64,000 nucleotides of DNA from Epiperipatus broadwayi (GCA_028023455.1 JAQFVV010012572.1:2468654-2532653); one strand, 5' to 3'; positions 1-13,909 are shown, counted from the stretch's first letter. Program-made: numbers and translations. Notes: generated from the sequence alone by a model not told the origin.

Positions 1-1624
1 AATTTGTACAGTTTTGTAAATTAAATAAGAATTGGAATATTGAAAACTCAATTCCCTCTAATTCTTTATCTAGCATTATCTTCCTGAAGATAATAATATC
101 TAGATTCCATCAATTATTCAATGCCAGTTTAAGAGTATATGTGAGAATAGTTGCCATTACTATTTAGTTTTTAAGAACCTTTGTTTGCATGGCATGATTT
201 CCTATTATAAATATAATCCAAAAATTCTTAATTTTTTTCTTTTTAAAATTTAGTTCAGTTTCATATATATAAATTTTATAATTTCTTTTTTTTTTTTTTT
301 AGAAAAAAAAACAAAAAACTTTTTTTTATTAAACTAAATTTTGATATTTCCTGTAATCTTTATCAAAGCATAATTCAGAAATTTACCAAAAAAAATAAAA
401 ACAAAAATAATGCCAGTGACTATTATGCTACAGTATTTTAAATAAAGAATGAAATTATTAATATTACAAAAACCTATCTTTTTAAAGTAGTAATTCATAA
501 AAATTGACTAAAAATTAAAAAAACAACTATATATTATTTCTCCTATTGATATATAATTACTTTAAAAAGAATCTATATTATTTTTTATCATGTTATACAT
601 TCACTATAATTAAATGCTATCTTAATAAACAACATAATTTAAAATCTTAAACCATTAAATTCCAATACAATAAAATTTCAAATTAAATGATGATAAGCAA
701 GATATTGTGTTCAGTTCAAAATTATATAGATTTTAAATTATATGCTCCTAATGCAATTTGATTTGTAAGAACATGTGTAACAAGTTTGAAAAAAATATTC
801 TACAGATTCTATATGGAAAACTATACATAGATTTTTTTTAACATTTATAGTCAATTTTTATGAAATAATATCTTTAAAAAGTAGATTTTTACAGTATTAA
901 TAATTCTATTTAAAAGAATAAAAAGAGAAAATTAAGTTTTTGTAAATTACTATGGTTTATAGATTTGTTGCAAATTTTATATATGTAGGTTTTTCAACAT
1001 ATAAACTAATTATCTACAATCTGTTGTCAAGGCAACCTCTCTAGATAAAAGATGGATTCCTCCTATCTATAGAGTTATCTTGATTACAGATTCTATTGGT
1101 TTATTAAACTTTGGCTACTATGTGAATTACATTTGGAAACCAGAAAACTATTGGCAATTTATGGTTTATTATATTTTAATAAGTTTTTTTGCTGTTTTTT
1201 AATTTGTATATATTTTTATTTTGATGTTTTAAATAAATTTATGACTTATATCTTATCAAATTATTGGTGGATATTTTTTTAGACTTTTTATGTATGTAAA
1301 GTTCAGTTCAGTAAAAAGTTTTTTTGTTTTTTTTTTTAAAAAAAAGATATGATGAAATTTATATACATGATTTCCTATTAGTGTTCAATAGAATACTTAC
1401 GAAATATGCCAGCTCTTAACATAATGAATATTGGTATTCATAGTGTTAAATTTGTTAATAAAATTATCTTTAATATTTAAAATTTATATTTTTGTTTATA
1501 ATTTAATAATTTCTTAATTTTTAGTAAGAGTTTTTGAATTACTTTTTTTTTATTTTTAAGATTGTTATGGTACTTATTATATTTTATGGCTCAGAAATAA
1601 TTTATTTTATATTTTTATTTATAG
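1..1624 (+). other. intron (partial) of the beta-thymosin gene
   Basis: AT-rich sequence with homopolymer runs and no recognisable exon. It ends in an acceptor AG at 1623-1624, directly before the thymosin repeat exon. The upstream exons of the gene should lie left of the window. This is inferred from the exon phase at 1625. Confidence 0.55.
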
Positions 1625-1726
1625 TACTCGAGCAAGAAAGGGTATTGGTGGACATTCAAAAGTTTGACCATTCCAAACTGAAGCCAACAGAAACTAAAGA
1701 AAAAAACCCTTTGCCAACTAAGGAAG
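1625..1726 (+). CDS. beta-thymosin/WH2 repeat exon of a multi-repeat thymosin
   Basis: This 102-nt exon encodes one beta-thymosin repeat, a small intrinsically disordered actin-monomer-binding module in the cytoplasm. Visible are VLEQE, DIQKFDHSKL, the actin-binding core LKPTET (family LKKTET) and KEKNPLPTKE. The acceptor AG is at 1623-1624 and the donor GT at 1727-1728. The exon begins with the last two bases of a codon (G|TA, Val) and ends with a single G, so both ends are phase 1. It could therefore be duplicated or skipped without shifting frame. The leading VLEQE looks like the end of a preceding repeat, which implies more repeat exons to the left. The trailing G joins TT at 10597 to restore Val in TKEVIDQEKAL. 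Family identity is secure from the motif; the number of repeats is unknown. Confidence 0.88.
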
Positions 1727-4700
1727 GTAATTAGCCCCCCCCCCCCATTATTGTCATTTAGAAACAGAAAGCAACTGTATATTTTTAAAAGCATATTGTA
1801 GTCTATTTTTATTGGCAATTTTTTAGAAACAAAATTTTAGTGTGTTTTTTGATTTTAGGTAGATATAGATACGTTACATATATGTATGTGTGTGTGTGTT
1901 TTAGATGAAACTAGTGATTTCGGTTAATATTTGAAATTTTTTAGCCTTGGTTATATATACATATTAATGACTGATACATCCATTTATTTTTTTATTATTT
2001 TTGAGTGCTATTCTAATTCCAGAAGAAAAACAGAAATAGAAAGACACTCAAAAAATGTTGGAAGATAATAAAAATTAAAAGAGTTAAGTTAGAAATGTTG
2101 TTCATTTATGTAATTAAAAGATAGAGATATGGGTTTGCATAAACCTGTGCAATCTCAGTGTTAGTGCAGATATTATGACAAATTAATTATTTAAAACAAA
2201 AGATATGTTGTGATAATGTAATGCTAATATCAAATATATTACAGTAAAAAAATGTAAGTTTAATGGTGTGTACATTAGATTTGTGAATGAGAAATGGGAA
2301 TTTGTAGTTTGTGAGGAAGAAAAAAAAACATCATTACTTTTTTTAGAAAAAATGTCACCATTAAGATTTTTGGATAACTATTGATGAGAGCAGAATGAAT
2401 TCTTAATATAGAGAAATTTTTGTTTGTAAACCAAATCATTATGATAAAAGTTTGATTTTGGGAAGAAAATGTTTGATATTGTGGAGAATTAATGTAATGC
2501 CATTAGAAATTCATGATTGTAAAGAAAAAATTATCAAAGCATTAAATAAAAACATGTAAAAAAAGAATTTAAAAAAAATGTATATAAACAAAGTGCAATT
2601 TAAAAATAGATATTAATTTTGAGATAGTTTTTAAAAATTGTTTTCAAAACGTGTTATTATCCTCTGAAGATAACTGGTTCAGTTTGTGCTATGTTAGTTA
2701 TTACCATAACTACCCTCGGAACTGGTGGTAAGGGAGGTTAGATAAAAAATTAATGATTCTTGGATAGATTCTCAGCCAAGGAAGAAGAAAGACCAGATCA
2801 GTTGAATGGAACTGTTGTTACTCAGTCACACTACATTCTGATCAATTAATTATACGATTAATAAATCTTAAGTTAAAAAGATATTGGACATTATGTAACA
2901 TTTTGTTTCTTAAATATTTTGTAATTATAATAAATTCAACTTATTAAAAAAAACATCAAACTTCTATTTGTAATTTAATTTTTTTAAAAAAATTAAGTAA
3001 AATATTACAATATCACTTTTTTTCAGTTTGTGTTTATGATTGGCATAGAAATATTTTTTCTCATTCAGTCACACTTAAGCGCATAGTTTTTTTTAAATCT
3101 CATTTATTAGTAATCACCAAGATGTTTGAACAAAAGCACCAACATTATTGTACAATATTATTCAAAACCCCTGAAAAAGTCTGTGTACCATCTTATAATG
3201 AAAAACAAAACAAATTTCAGTTTGCATCTTTTAAAAGCTCAACCATATTAATGCTTCAGACAAAATATAATCCTAAGTTGGCTTCATCCAGTTAATATTA
3301 TTTGTATGAATCAAGTTTTTAAAAGACAGGAGATTTTAAATGATTGAAATTATGCAAATTTTTTTATTTGAAACTTGCAGTTAAATTTTTTTTGAAATGT
3401 TAGTAAATAAAATATACTTTGTTATGAATTCCATTATTTTGTCCAATCCTCCATGTGTGTGCATATATTTAATGAACATTCAACAAAAAGAAAAAGCTTA
3501 TTTTTCATTGAATTTAATAAAAACACATATTTAGCCCTATATTTTTGATGCAATGTAGCAGAGAATTGGAAATTCTGACATAAAGATGATATCATTTATA
3601 AATTGTTAAAAAAAAAGTTCAAATTGTTGGTGTAGCTAGAATAGATTTAGGTACATGAATGATTTACAGGTGATATGATTTTAGAAGCTTATAAACTATT
3701 GAAATTTTTTTAATTGTTAAAATAGGTGCAAGTAAAGTTTTATTTTAAAAGACAAAAGAAACTAATCATCAAATAGGATTTTTTTTTTTTGTATCAATTA
3801 ACACATTGTAGGTAACTCATGCACAGAATTTCTGAATTATTTCTCCGTAATTGCACCTACATTCATTATGCCTTTCATACTGTATAGTGGTCAGTAGATA
3901 GAAATAAGCATTGATATGTATATGCACTATGTTTTGTTTTTGCTGTATATGTAAATTATAAAATTAATTTAATTTAGGCATATAATAAAATGTTGATTTT
4001 TTGAAATTATAAGAAAAGGTATTGGATTTTATTTTTGAATAAATTTGCTACAGTTCTACCTAAAATGTCTAGTGACAAAAAAACAATTATCAGCCTCAAG
4101 TAACAGAATTCCAAAGTTGATGGATTGAAAATTGATTAACAAAGTCAATAGTTTTATATTAAAGGACAATTATATGCAGAACATTGTTAGTAAAGAAGCA
4201 TTATGAGGCAAACTAAATCATTCCTTGAGAAAGTAATGGCAAACTAAAAGAATTTGTAACTTTCACAATTAAAAATAGAATTGTTCAAATCTTAGGCTAG
4301 AAATAAAGTGAAAGATAGTATCTGTATAATGGATAAAAATTTATCAACAAAAAATAAATATAAAATCTTCTGATATATTTTTTCTGTTTTGATGAGAATA
4401 TTAACATATTTGGATGAGTTAGTTTAGCATTTTTTATTTAATATTGTGTTGGAAATAATGTTTTAAGAAAAATTGATTAGTTACCATCATTAACAACAGT
4501 AACAAAAGAATAGATATTTGCAACCTAATTGTAAATGCATTTGTTGAAAAAGAAATGGATCTTTTCCAAATATTAACAAATACTGGTGGAGCAGTTTTAT
4601 TGGTGTGTAAATGTAAATTAATTACATATTAACCTGCTAGTGTTGTTATCATGTTTGATTTAATTAAAGCATTCAAAGCTAAATTACAAAATTTCAATCA

Positions 4701-6654
4701 TGATATTATTTCCAATATCTTAAAATATTTTCCAAATACAAAAAATTCTTTACAGATCTAGAATTTCTGTAAAAATCAGAGCAAATTAAATTAGTACGAG
4801 ATTTTTGTAATTCTTCACTTGATAATCACCCCCCCCCCCAGATTTTTAGTTAAAACAATTAAAATTTATTTTGTATCCACACAGATTCAGTAAATAAACT
4901 CAGTTTAGAGATTTTCAAATGTTAAAATTTGGAAGATATAAAAATGCTATTACTATATTTGATCGCCAATCCAGTTTTATATGGAAAAACAAAAGTTTGT
5001 GAATTTGAGAAATGACTTGGAAATAATTGGCTAATTGAAAAAAAACGTGAAAGAGGACTTAGAATGCCATTCCTGAAAAGCTTTGTTTAAAAACCTAGCA
5101 ATGAATATGCTATTATCAATTTTTTTCACTATGTATGCTTGTGAGTTGTTACTATTTAAAAAGGAAGAATTTAGTTTGACGTGTATATTGATAAAAGTGA
5201 TGACATATAAATTTGATCTTTGTCCTCCAATATACAACTTGATATATATTATTGATAAATTTTTGACATGTGCATGTAAAAAGGATTAATATCATATTAG
5301 AGTATTATCATTGACACAAACTGCTGAAACTGTTTGTATCAAGATCAACATTCTCAGTGATGATAATAACTTTCAATAAAGGTGAGAGAAAATCCTTAGG
5401 ACCAAATGTTGAAAAATCAGTACTAAGAAAGACTAATGGATTTGCTAAAGACTATATGGTAGCTGATGAAATGAATCATTATGTTTATCACATACACCTA
5501 TGTCTGATTTTCCATTTCAAAGCTTTGGTTTTTAATGTGAATTTTACAAAGAACTGCGAACAGTGAATGAATAAAATCATGTCTTATGCACGATTCATTA
5601 TCTAGCCTAATTTTTTTTCCAAATTATTAGAAAGTGTATATCCGATAACCAACAAAAAAAGTTTTCAATTATAAAACCTTGTTATATCTGCAAAACTTGG
5701 AAACAGATGCATCACAGTTGCAAACATTGAGGATTTTTTGTAGATTGGGTTCATTCCATGCTGTAGTTTTTGCTTTCAAATAAAATTATTTCCTATGATG
5801 TTAAGGTTTTAATTCTTACAGCCTATATACTCATATTATGGGTTTAAAAAACATTAGTTTCATGTTATATCTCTTTCAACATCAATATTTTTTCTTCAGT
5901 TTTTCTTGAATTAATGAAAAGTACTCAGTGAACTTTATATTTTTCTCTTAGAAGAATGACTTAATATTCTTGTATTCAAAATTTGCATAATTACATTCCA
6001 CTTCGACTACAAGCAGTGATTTTTTTATATCATATTAATAAAGATATTATTGTTATTCCATAATTTATACCTCTGCCCATATATGTATATAAACATGCAT
6101 ATTTGGATATTGTATGCATATATAAAAGTGCATGATGTTGCTTTAAAATCAACCTGAAGATTTTAGACTCTAGAATATACCATTCTATGACTGTACCAAA
6201 CTATATAGGGTATTCTTAAATTGAGTTGCTAGAATAAATTGCATTAGAGATATGACATGCAATGGTAAATTATAACACTGACAACGATCATGTAATTTTG
6301 CTTGGATATAGAACTCTATTGATTAGTTACTTGACCTAATACTCTTGGGACAAACATATCTATGTATAAATAAATCTATGGGTATCGTTGGTGAATTTTG
6401 GAAGAAAAAAGGAATTCATTTATACATTATAAATTTTTTTCCCAAGCAACCCAGAGTAAAAGCTAATAATCAAAAGTATTAAACATTTCCATAAAAACAC
6501 TGTCCTCTCATAAAAAATGCCTTTGAATTCTTTGGATTGCACATTTGACTTATAGTCTAGATTTTTTGATATAACTTAATGTTATATATTTATAAAACTA
6601 AACAAATATTGCATGATTCCAGATTTCACGATGCTTTTCAGAGTAAATTCATTT

Positions 6655-6850
6655 ATATTCTACTCTTAATATCTATTGTAAGCTTGAGTAATCAGTAGGA
6701 TGCTTGTGCTTATTAAATCTTACCAGTGATGTTCTGTCCTTCTTATCAAAACCATAAATAGTCTGGAGATATGTATAGGGTAGTTTTGGATAGGGATTTA
6801 ATAAGCGTTAGCATCTGTTAGTTAATTCAAGCCTGCAGTAGGTGGTAGAA
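6655..6850. repeat. degenerate family-A fold-back repeat
   Basis: The left half (about 6655-6718) matches the reverse complement of the family-A tail, including the box around TGATTACTC..GCTT. The right half (about 6720-6850) matches family A in the forward direction: TAGTCTGGAGATAT, GATAGGGATTT, then AGCATCTG. The ribozyme core is eroded (CAGTGATGTTC). This is the most decayed of the fold-back pairs in the window. Confidence 0.5.
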
Positions 6851-9795
6851 CTGGAGTAGAAATATGTGTATATAATTTATCTGATTTGGGAAGATTATTG
6901 GTATGAATAATTATTTTTATTTATAACAGTGGTATAAATTTACAAAAGCAGCTTCCCACATCATCCCTTTTTAACTAAACAAACTTCAGGGAAAGTGAAT
7001 AGGATTCGTAAATGGAAGTTCTTGTACCAAAACGGTTTTTAAAATGCCATTTCATAAACTAGAAAATAGCCTGTTCAATATGGGTGATATACAATTATCT
7101 TTTTTCATAAAATATTTTTATTTTCCCACGATTGCAATTTATTTGTAAAAGTAAAAACAAAAAACGTATTTTTTTTTGCTTTGATTTTCCAGATAATTAC
7201 GTTTTTTTGAAAAACTTTTGTTTACAGGTTTTTTTCCCCCCTTTACTGATTCAGTAATACAAGCCTCCCAATTTATTACAATCTTTACTTTAATTTTGTG
7301 CCTACATCTATGTTTATAACAGTATAATTTTTTTTAATTTACAAAATGTAACAAGATGCAACAGTTAATAGAAAAATATATTCTAATGACCATAAGATTT
7401 TAATAATAATATAATTGAAGATATTTCCATTCTAACTACATTATATATAATTGAAAGATGATATTGGAAGTATATAAGAATTGATTTGATATTTATCCTT
7501 ATGCCAGCCATTATCTTAAATAGTGTTATTATTTGATTAGTGAGAAAAGTAGTCAATTTTTTAAAACTTGAATAGATAAATTATTTTGTAAATAGATAAA
7601 TATTAGTCATTTATTGTTAATGTAGACACATAATGACTTATTATAAATTAGTATATTTTTATGTATCTCAGATATAGATTTGAAACTCTTATTACAATCA
7701 TGGACATCTATCAAGCTTTATAAACTCACATGAAAATAACTATTATTATCCAACCTTCTCATACCATAATTTTTTGTCCTTATAAATTATTTTATATATA
7801 GAAATTTTTTCTCAGTTTAAAAATTAAATCAAACCCAATATTTTTTTAAGATGAACAGAAAAAATAACAATTGTTAGTTTTTTGCTTATTTTTAGTGTTA
7901 GTTTTTTAATGATGAGGAACACCTGAATAAAGTATATATAATATAGTTGATGTGTCAGAGGGTATAGGAACTTTTTCAGAGCATTAAAGCACTTTAATTC
8001 AATTCAGAATTTAATTACAAAAATTATCATTACAGGTGCTTAGAATGTTAGATGTATTATTAAACTAGAACAAACAATTTATTATAGTTAAGAAAAGGAA
8101 AATATTGAATTGAATGAGTTGTGAGATGAAATATGAAGGTATGAGTTTATTATTCTGATGATGAAAGCAGATATAACAAAGTAGATGTTATTCTTAGTGA
8201 ATTGATTAATATATGTTATCTAGTGAATATAATGATATGAAGAAATAAAAGCTTTTTATTGAAAATTAATACAAAAGTGTTTATAAAGTAATAATGGGAG
8301 TTGAAAATGTATAAGTCAGAGGAGAGATTATGGATTACATTTAAGAAATGAGCCAATGGTTTTACAAATTTTGATAGGAAAAATAGCATACGGCATGAAG
8401 ATTTAGTTAATGGAAAGATATTTCATAGAGAACATATTATACTAATGAAATAGAAATAAATAACAATTCTGTATATTTGTGAAATAAGATTTATATTAGA
8501 AAGGTGATTGTCATTTATTTGATCTAATATAAAGGGGTGAAAGCAATAACAAAAAACAGAGTTGAAATATTGTTGGTCAAAATAAATAAAAGATTTACCG
8601 ATACAGGTATATAATGCTTTCCATAACAATAATGGTTTCATCATATTTCAGTCAGTTTGTTTTTTTTGTATGTGGTTAATACATTTTCTAACTACAAATT
8701 GCCTGTTGAATGCTAATTGGCTACAGACTAGTTACCTGAAAAATGAGATTGCTTAACGTGGGGGTGGGTGGAGGGGTGAAGAAGTTTTCTGCCAGTATGA
8801 ATAAATCGGAAAAGTTGAATCTTTTATTAAAAATGAAGATTTAGATATTCCATTCTCAATGAAATGAAATTGGTTGACTTTATGAGATGAGAAATATAAA
8901 GTAAAATGGTAATGGCTCAATACCTGTAGACACTAGTGGAAGTTTTTTTGCCATTTCATGAATGTATCCTTTATCTTTTAAGAAAGCCGTTGCAGCCATT
9001 TTAAATGAGTTTGCAATAACATTTAAAGTTTTAAAATGTAAATAAAAACTATGTATTATTTAAAAGAATTAAATCATATTGATATAGAACCAGCATAGTT
9101 TTCTAGTACTAAGTTAGACATTGCACTGTATTTGTCCGTTCCAAATGGATAAATAGAATGTAATGTTGTTGTTTTTTTTGGAAAGTTGGGACATTCTAGA
9201 ATAATATACTTATGATATTTACTCATAATGGAAGGAAATGATGTTAAAAGGTACTATTTTTGTTAATATTGCTTAATTATTATTATACAGTAACTGGAAC
9301 ATGTCTTCTGATTAGGCTAATTCTTCTCACGGAAAGCTTTCAACTTGTTTTTGTTAAGGTTTTTTTTTTTTGTAGTAGAATAGTCTTTAGTCTGGAAAGA
9401 TATTTGAGGCATATGTTCAGGTGGAGAATATATGATCATTATTCTAAAAATGAACTGATTGAAAAGAGATCATGTGAACTTTATGTACGAGAAAGGATTA
9501 TGAGGTATGACAATATAATTCCTAGAATGGCTGTGTGGTGCACCCATGACCCAATTGTATCGAAATCACATGAGTATTTGTGTTTGAACATATTTACGCT
9601 AACACATGTAAATTTTAAACTGGCCTATTTAATTGGGATTTTAGCTAATCATGCCCCATTTAGATGAGTGCCAAAATTATAACTAAAATAGTTGAATGGG
9701 AATAATATTCACAGCCTGGATAAAGTTATTGTAACCTAAAAGGAGATGTTAGTTAGCTATTGAGAAGATAATAAATATCTGTGCATAAGCTTTTA

Positions 9796-10330
9796 ATGGA
9801 CGATTGAAATTTTAAGCAACCAATTAATATCAAATTTTGTGTGATAATCTGCAAATGTGCTACTGAAACATTACAATTGTTGCCAGTGGCATATGGTGAA
9901 TTTGCTGTGAAAAAATTGAGTGGCATAAGAGGTTCAAAGAGAGGTGAAAAGATGTGATGGATGATCCCAGTAGACAGCAAAAATGATGACTGATGTTAAT
10001 ATTGAGAGATTCATTATGATCCGACAGATGATTAGGTATGAGATTGATTGTTGAAGAATTGCAAATTAATTTTAAATAAAGAATTGATTTCTGCAAAGTT
10101 TGTGCAAAGTCATTGTGAGAGACTTTGGCCAAAAAATCAATTGCACAATTAGAGCATTCTGCCTATTCACCTGACTTAGCTCTCTGTGATTTTTCGTTAT
10201 TTCCAAAATTAAAAACTGCACAGAAAGGACACATATTTTCTGCTACAATTGATATCCAACAGAATGTGAGACAGTTGCAGTAGCCACTAGTGTATACTTC
10301 CACATGTATATTTTATAAAGGTGCAATCCT
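9796..10330 (+). pseudogene. mariner-family transposase remnant
   Basis: A broken transposase of the Tc1/mariner superfamily. The N-terminal helix-turn-helix part is readable as QPINIKFCV, CATETLQLLPVAYGE and then FKRGEKMW-like residues in shifted frames. After a gap, the C-terminal catalytic part reads VRDFGQK, SIAQLEH and AYSPDLALCDFSLFPKLK, which is the mariner PPYSPDLAPCDFFLFP signature carrying the last catalytic Asp. The middle, including the first two acidic residues, is missing or scrambled, and there are several stops and frameshifts. It sits inside the thymosin intron in the same direction. I could not define terminal inverted repeats or a TA duplication. Confidence 0.8.
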
Positions 10331-10596
10331 GAAATTAAATTGTCACACCTCGTATACAGAAATTACCCAGAAAAGAAGTGGCTTGAAGTAAACAGATTGC
10401 CTAAAACATTTATTAGATTTAATCAATATGTATGTGGAGAATTACTTGATTTTTGATATTGATTGAAATTACAATTTTAAACGTTGGTTGGGAGATATTG
10501 AAACCTAAAATTATAATTTTATAAGATTACATATTTGCGGGTATTTATCCTACTTTTTTAATAAATTTTTTCCTTTATAATTTTTTTTTTTTTTAG

Positions 10597-10625
10597 TTAT
10601 TGATCAAGAAAAGGCTCTACCTTAA
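10597..10625 (+). CDS. beta-thymosin terminal coding exon
   Basis: A short last coding exon after an acceptor preceded by a long T tract (TTTTAG, 10591-10596). Joined to the single G left at 1726 it reads V-I-D-Q-E-K-A-L-P-stop, the normal C-terminal extension of a beta-thymosin repeat (family: TKE[VAT]IEQEK). The stop TAA is at 10623-10625. The exact phase match with the exon 8.9 kb upstream and the family fit together support the call despite its 29-nt length. Confidence 0.82.
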
Positions 10626-11300
10626 ATCACCATACAACAATTAATCAGAAAATTTGGAGTGTACCGACTCAGGAAGGATACCCATATCGCAAGCATTCGT
10701 GATTGGCTAAAACCTGTACGTAATGGTGCCAAAATACATACTTAAAATATATGTACAATCTTTCTTGGAAGTTTATCCAATTTGTATTTAATCAACATTT
10801 GTAATCTTTGTATTCCAGTACTTTTTTTTTTTACCCCCACCTTCCCCATTATTTTTCTAAATATGTATAAAATGCTGCAAGCATTTGGGACCAAAACTAT
10901 GTTAATATGTGTTTAAGTTTTGGTGATTCCAGTTTCATCGACATTTAGTGTTTTTTATCGTGCTTTTTAAAAAAAAAAAATTTTTCCTGTAGCTTTATAT
11001 ATCATATATGTAGTTTTTTTTTTTTTTTTAAATTTGATGTATTTATAAAAAATAAATAAATAACCCAGACTAAACCATTTGCTGGTGCTATGGGTGATTA
11101 AATATTAAATATTTGTCTTTCAAATTGCAAACTGTTCAAGATGTGAACAAATTTTATGTAAACTTGCAAATGCAATTTCAGTTCTGGGATTATGCTTTAT
11201 ACAAAAAGGCCGAAAAATGTTATGTGATGGCCAATCAGTGAAAAGCTTGTATGATTTTGTCTGGTTCCTGATTATCAATAAAGTGATGAAACTGCTGCTT
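10626..11300 (+). other. probable 3' UTR of the thymosin gene with a polyadenylation signal
   Basis: Follows the stop codon directly. A canonical AATAAA at 11277-11282 lies in sequence less A/T-simple than its surroundings, which would make a 3' UTR of about 650-680 nt. Other AATAAA-like strings near 11050 lie in simple repeats and are weaker candidates. Confidence 0.5.
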
Positions 11301-11639
11301 TTCAATAGTAATATTTTTTATTACTTTAAAAACTTCCAAAACATGTTTTTAATTTTTTTTAGATTTAACATATTTTTAAGAAAAATTATATATATATTGT
11401 TTTCGGTGCTTATAAAGATGTGTGTGTATATGAAAACCTTTAAACCTATATATAGAATCTGCATAGTTTAATGCAATGGTAGAATGTCAGACTATGGAAT
11501 GTAATATTGTCCGGTTCTGGCACTTTTTTCTTATGAACTTCCAAGCTATAAAGCCTTTCTATTATTGCAGAGAAATCATCATATATCACATGACTTAATT
11601 TAACAAGCTTGTATTACAAATGTTATCTAATGAACTTGC

Positions 11640-11890
11640 CAATAGCTCTTAATAAGCTTTTCGGAATATCCCCAACCCCAGTTAGATAGCTGGAATTGAA
11701 GACAGGAGATTTCAGATTTTCTACTTGTTAACCATTAGATAAAGTGCTGGGCTTGACTTGGTATTTTAAATCTAATGCTTGAATATCCTAGTGCCTCAAA
11801 GCTAGAAGCAGAAACTGGTCTGGGGTGAGAGATGTTCTGAAAAGCTTGTTAAAAGCTATTGGCAACCTCATTAGATAGCCATTCTATTAT
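11640..11890. repeat. family-B hammerhead fold-back, degenerate
   Basis: The + half at 11781-11836 has the helix strand GAATATCC, then CCTCA, then AGCAGAAACTGGTC and TGGGG. It retains the GAAAC..GTC side, but the CTGATGA box has been deleted. The - half at about 11655-11705 keeps the reverse complement of AACTGG..TTGGGGATATTC. The outer arms share AGCTTTT/AGCTATTGG segments. Neither half could cleave. Confidence 0.5.
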
Positions 11891-12944
11891 TATTATTATA
11901 ATATAGCAACCAATTATGGTAAAATTGTAATGCATCTTCTTGTCATACCCATATAGATTGTATAGAGATTGAATATAGATGGAGCTTAAAAATTTTTTTT
12001 TAATGAGTAACCATTTTCAAGGAAACCTAGATTTTTTTCACCTTTTTGTCCTATTACTAATCCAATTAATCCACCAGGGAGTACTCAACAAATGATTATT
12101 TGGTTCAGAAAAAGAAAATTTAATGTTCTTACCAATTGGCAGTTGGCTTTTTTCATGAGTAATACATTTTCTTTTATTATTTCCCTGCAGGTGTTTATTA
12201 AGAAATGTACTTTAGAGTGTACTAATTAAAGTCGTTTATCTTATCTATAGACATCAGAATTATATTAGAAAATAATTGAATTTATATAAAAAAATAAAAA
12301 GTTAAATTTTTTTATTATTCATTGCTTTGTGTGCTGTATTGTCATCATTCCTATATGATTTTGCATCTCTTTGCTGATAAATCCATGAAAGATATTCTAA
12401 CTGAAGTACTAATAGTGTATAATGAACACTTTCTGCTAAATATTTATTACTAAACCAAAAATAACATAAATAGACAATGGCAGATATGCATTTGGGGGTC
12501 CTAAGGTGATCATAAGATTTGGGGACACCCTAATATTTTCATATATTAATATTTAAAAGTATAAATATATAAAATAAAATTTTCTAACCATTTGGTTTAA
12601 AGTACAAAGATAATATATTCAAACTGTAAATGAATCCATTATTTGAATTATAAGATTTTTGATAATTAATGACAAAATTAATAACCTGAAATACACAAAA
12701 GATACTTTTCTGTTTTTTAATGCTTCATATTAAAGAATAATATTTTAATTATCCAACTATTGGGTGATGTCACTTTTAATTAATATTAATGACAGACTGT
12801 TTAAATGACTGGCTAACTCAATTTTTTAATCTGCATGAGAATGGAAAAGGGTTGTTCTCCATTTGCATTAAAACTAATAGCAAAACACATTTTCAAAATT
12901 ATTTTTCTATTCAATAAAATAAACTGCAAGCCATTAATTAATGT
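11891..12944. other. no gene seen
   Basis: AT-rich non-coding sequence after the thymosin gene. I see no coding similarity, RNA gene or defined repeat end. Confidence 0.4.
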
Positions 12945-12950
12945 TCTGAT

Positions 12951-13012
12951 ATCTAAATAGACTCCTCGCTGACAAAGGTCACAAGCCAGAAATTAGTCTG
13001 GGGATATTGGAT
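12951..13012 (+). ncRNA. hammerhead ribozyme, family A (copy A1, core damaged)
   Basis: Layout 5'-3': helix I strand ATCTAA..TCCTCG, box CTGACAA (consensus CTGANGA, G8 to A), stem II GGT-CACAA-GCC, box GAAA, short helix III closing on GTC, then TGGGGA and TTGGAT returning helix I. Stem II pairs with different bases from other copies (GGT/GCC here, AGC/GCT or GGC/GTC elsewhere), so pairing was maintained by compensatory change. The G8 change should abolish cleavage. The family-A tail continues to about 13110. Confidence 0.65.
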
Positions 13013-13909
13013 GAGTAGACAATAGATAGGGATTTTATGCACAAGCCTTTTGGCATCCATTGATTACTCTAGCTTGCACTGAGTGGCGCTATTGTATGGG
13101 GAGTTTTAAAAGTAATTTACAAACTATAAATAGTATGTTGCATGTTTTCTAATTATCAGTCATTTATGTAAATGATCTGAGGACATGCTCTATAGGGATT
13201 GGTTGATAAAATAATAATTATTTTTTTGATATAAGAATATATTATTGTACATCACTTCTAACAATATTGCAAGATATTATGGGTAATACATTAAAGGTAC
13301 TATTAATAATCTTTCATACATGTAAAAAAATAGAATCTTAAATTTATATTGATGCATTTTTGATGCTGAATAACATTATTAAACTATACAATATTGAAAA
13401 TATAGAATAGTCTATTCAAAAAAGTTTAATAAACAATCCATATGGTCTTTAATTTAATTGACTATTGGTTGATCATTTTATTTTTCTATCATGATCATTT
13501 GCATATTAATTAAAGTAAAACATACAACTTCTGGATTCTCTTGTTTTAACTTTTAGATAATATCTAGAAACTCATTAGTGCCCAATAATTGAATAGTTAG
13601 ACGGATTGGCTATCTGAAATAAAAGTCCAATTAATACTTGCAAATTCAACTTTCCAAAAAAAGATTCAAGTTTCATCAGCAATCAAATCTCGAATCATGA
13701 CAGATAAATATACTAATTGCTGTTTCATTAATTTAATGAACTGGAAAAGGGTTTTTATATTAATTTGTAAGTGTATGTAGTTTATAAACTTTGACTTATA
13801 TAATTTTATACGAATAACTAAAAAAAATCAGTATAATAACTAACCATTTACATAATCAGAAAATTAAAATAGAAACTACCAAAATGTGTTGGCTTTATTA
13901 AGTATGCAC

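Larger units (their letters stand above)
1727..10596 (+). other. 8.9-kb intron of the beta-thymosin gene
   Basis: Bounded by GTAATT at 1727 and TTTTAG ending at 10596. It holds poly-C tracts (1735-1746 and 4829-4839), a degenerate hammerhead-family fold-back (6655-6850) and a dead mariner (9796-10330). The part around 4500-5100 has faint reverse-transcriptase-like stretches too decayed to name. I see no other coding exon. Confidence 0.7.

Noticed and set aside
1735-1746. Poly-C tracts (also 4829-4839 and 49662-49674)
   Set aside because: Striking in an AT-rich genome but explicable as homopolymer slippage; no consistent context.
8030-8420. Possible LINE endonuclease remnant on the + strand
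   Set aside because: Only a few residues resemble an endonuclease N-terminus and the catalytic motifs cannot be placed; too weak to annotate.
9260-9667. 135-codon open frame just upstream of the mariner remnant
   Set aside because: No recognisable domain, no splice context, and poly-T-derived Phe/Leu residues. It could be more mariner debris, but I see no motif.
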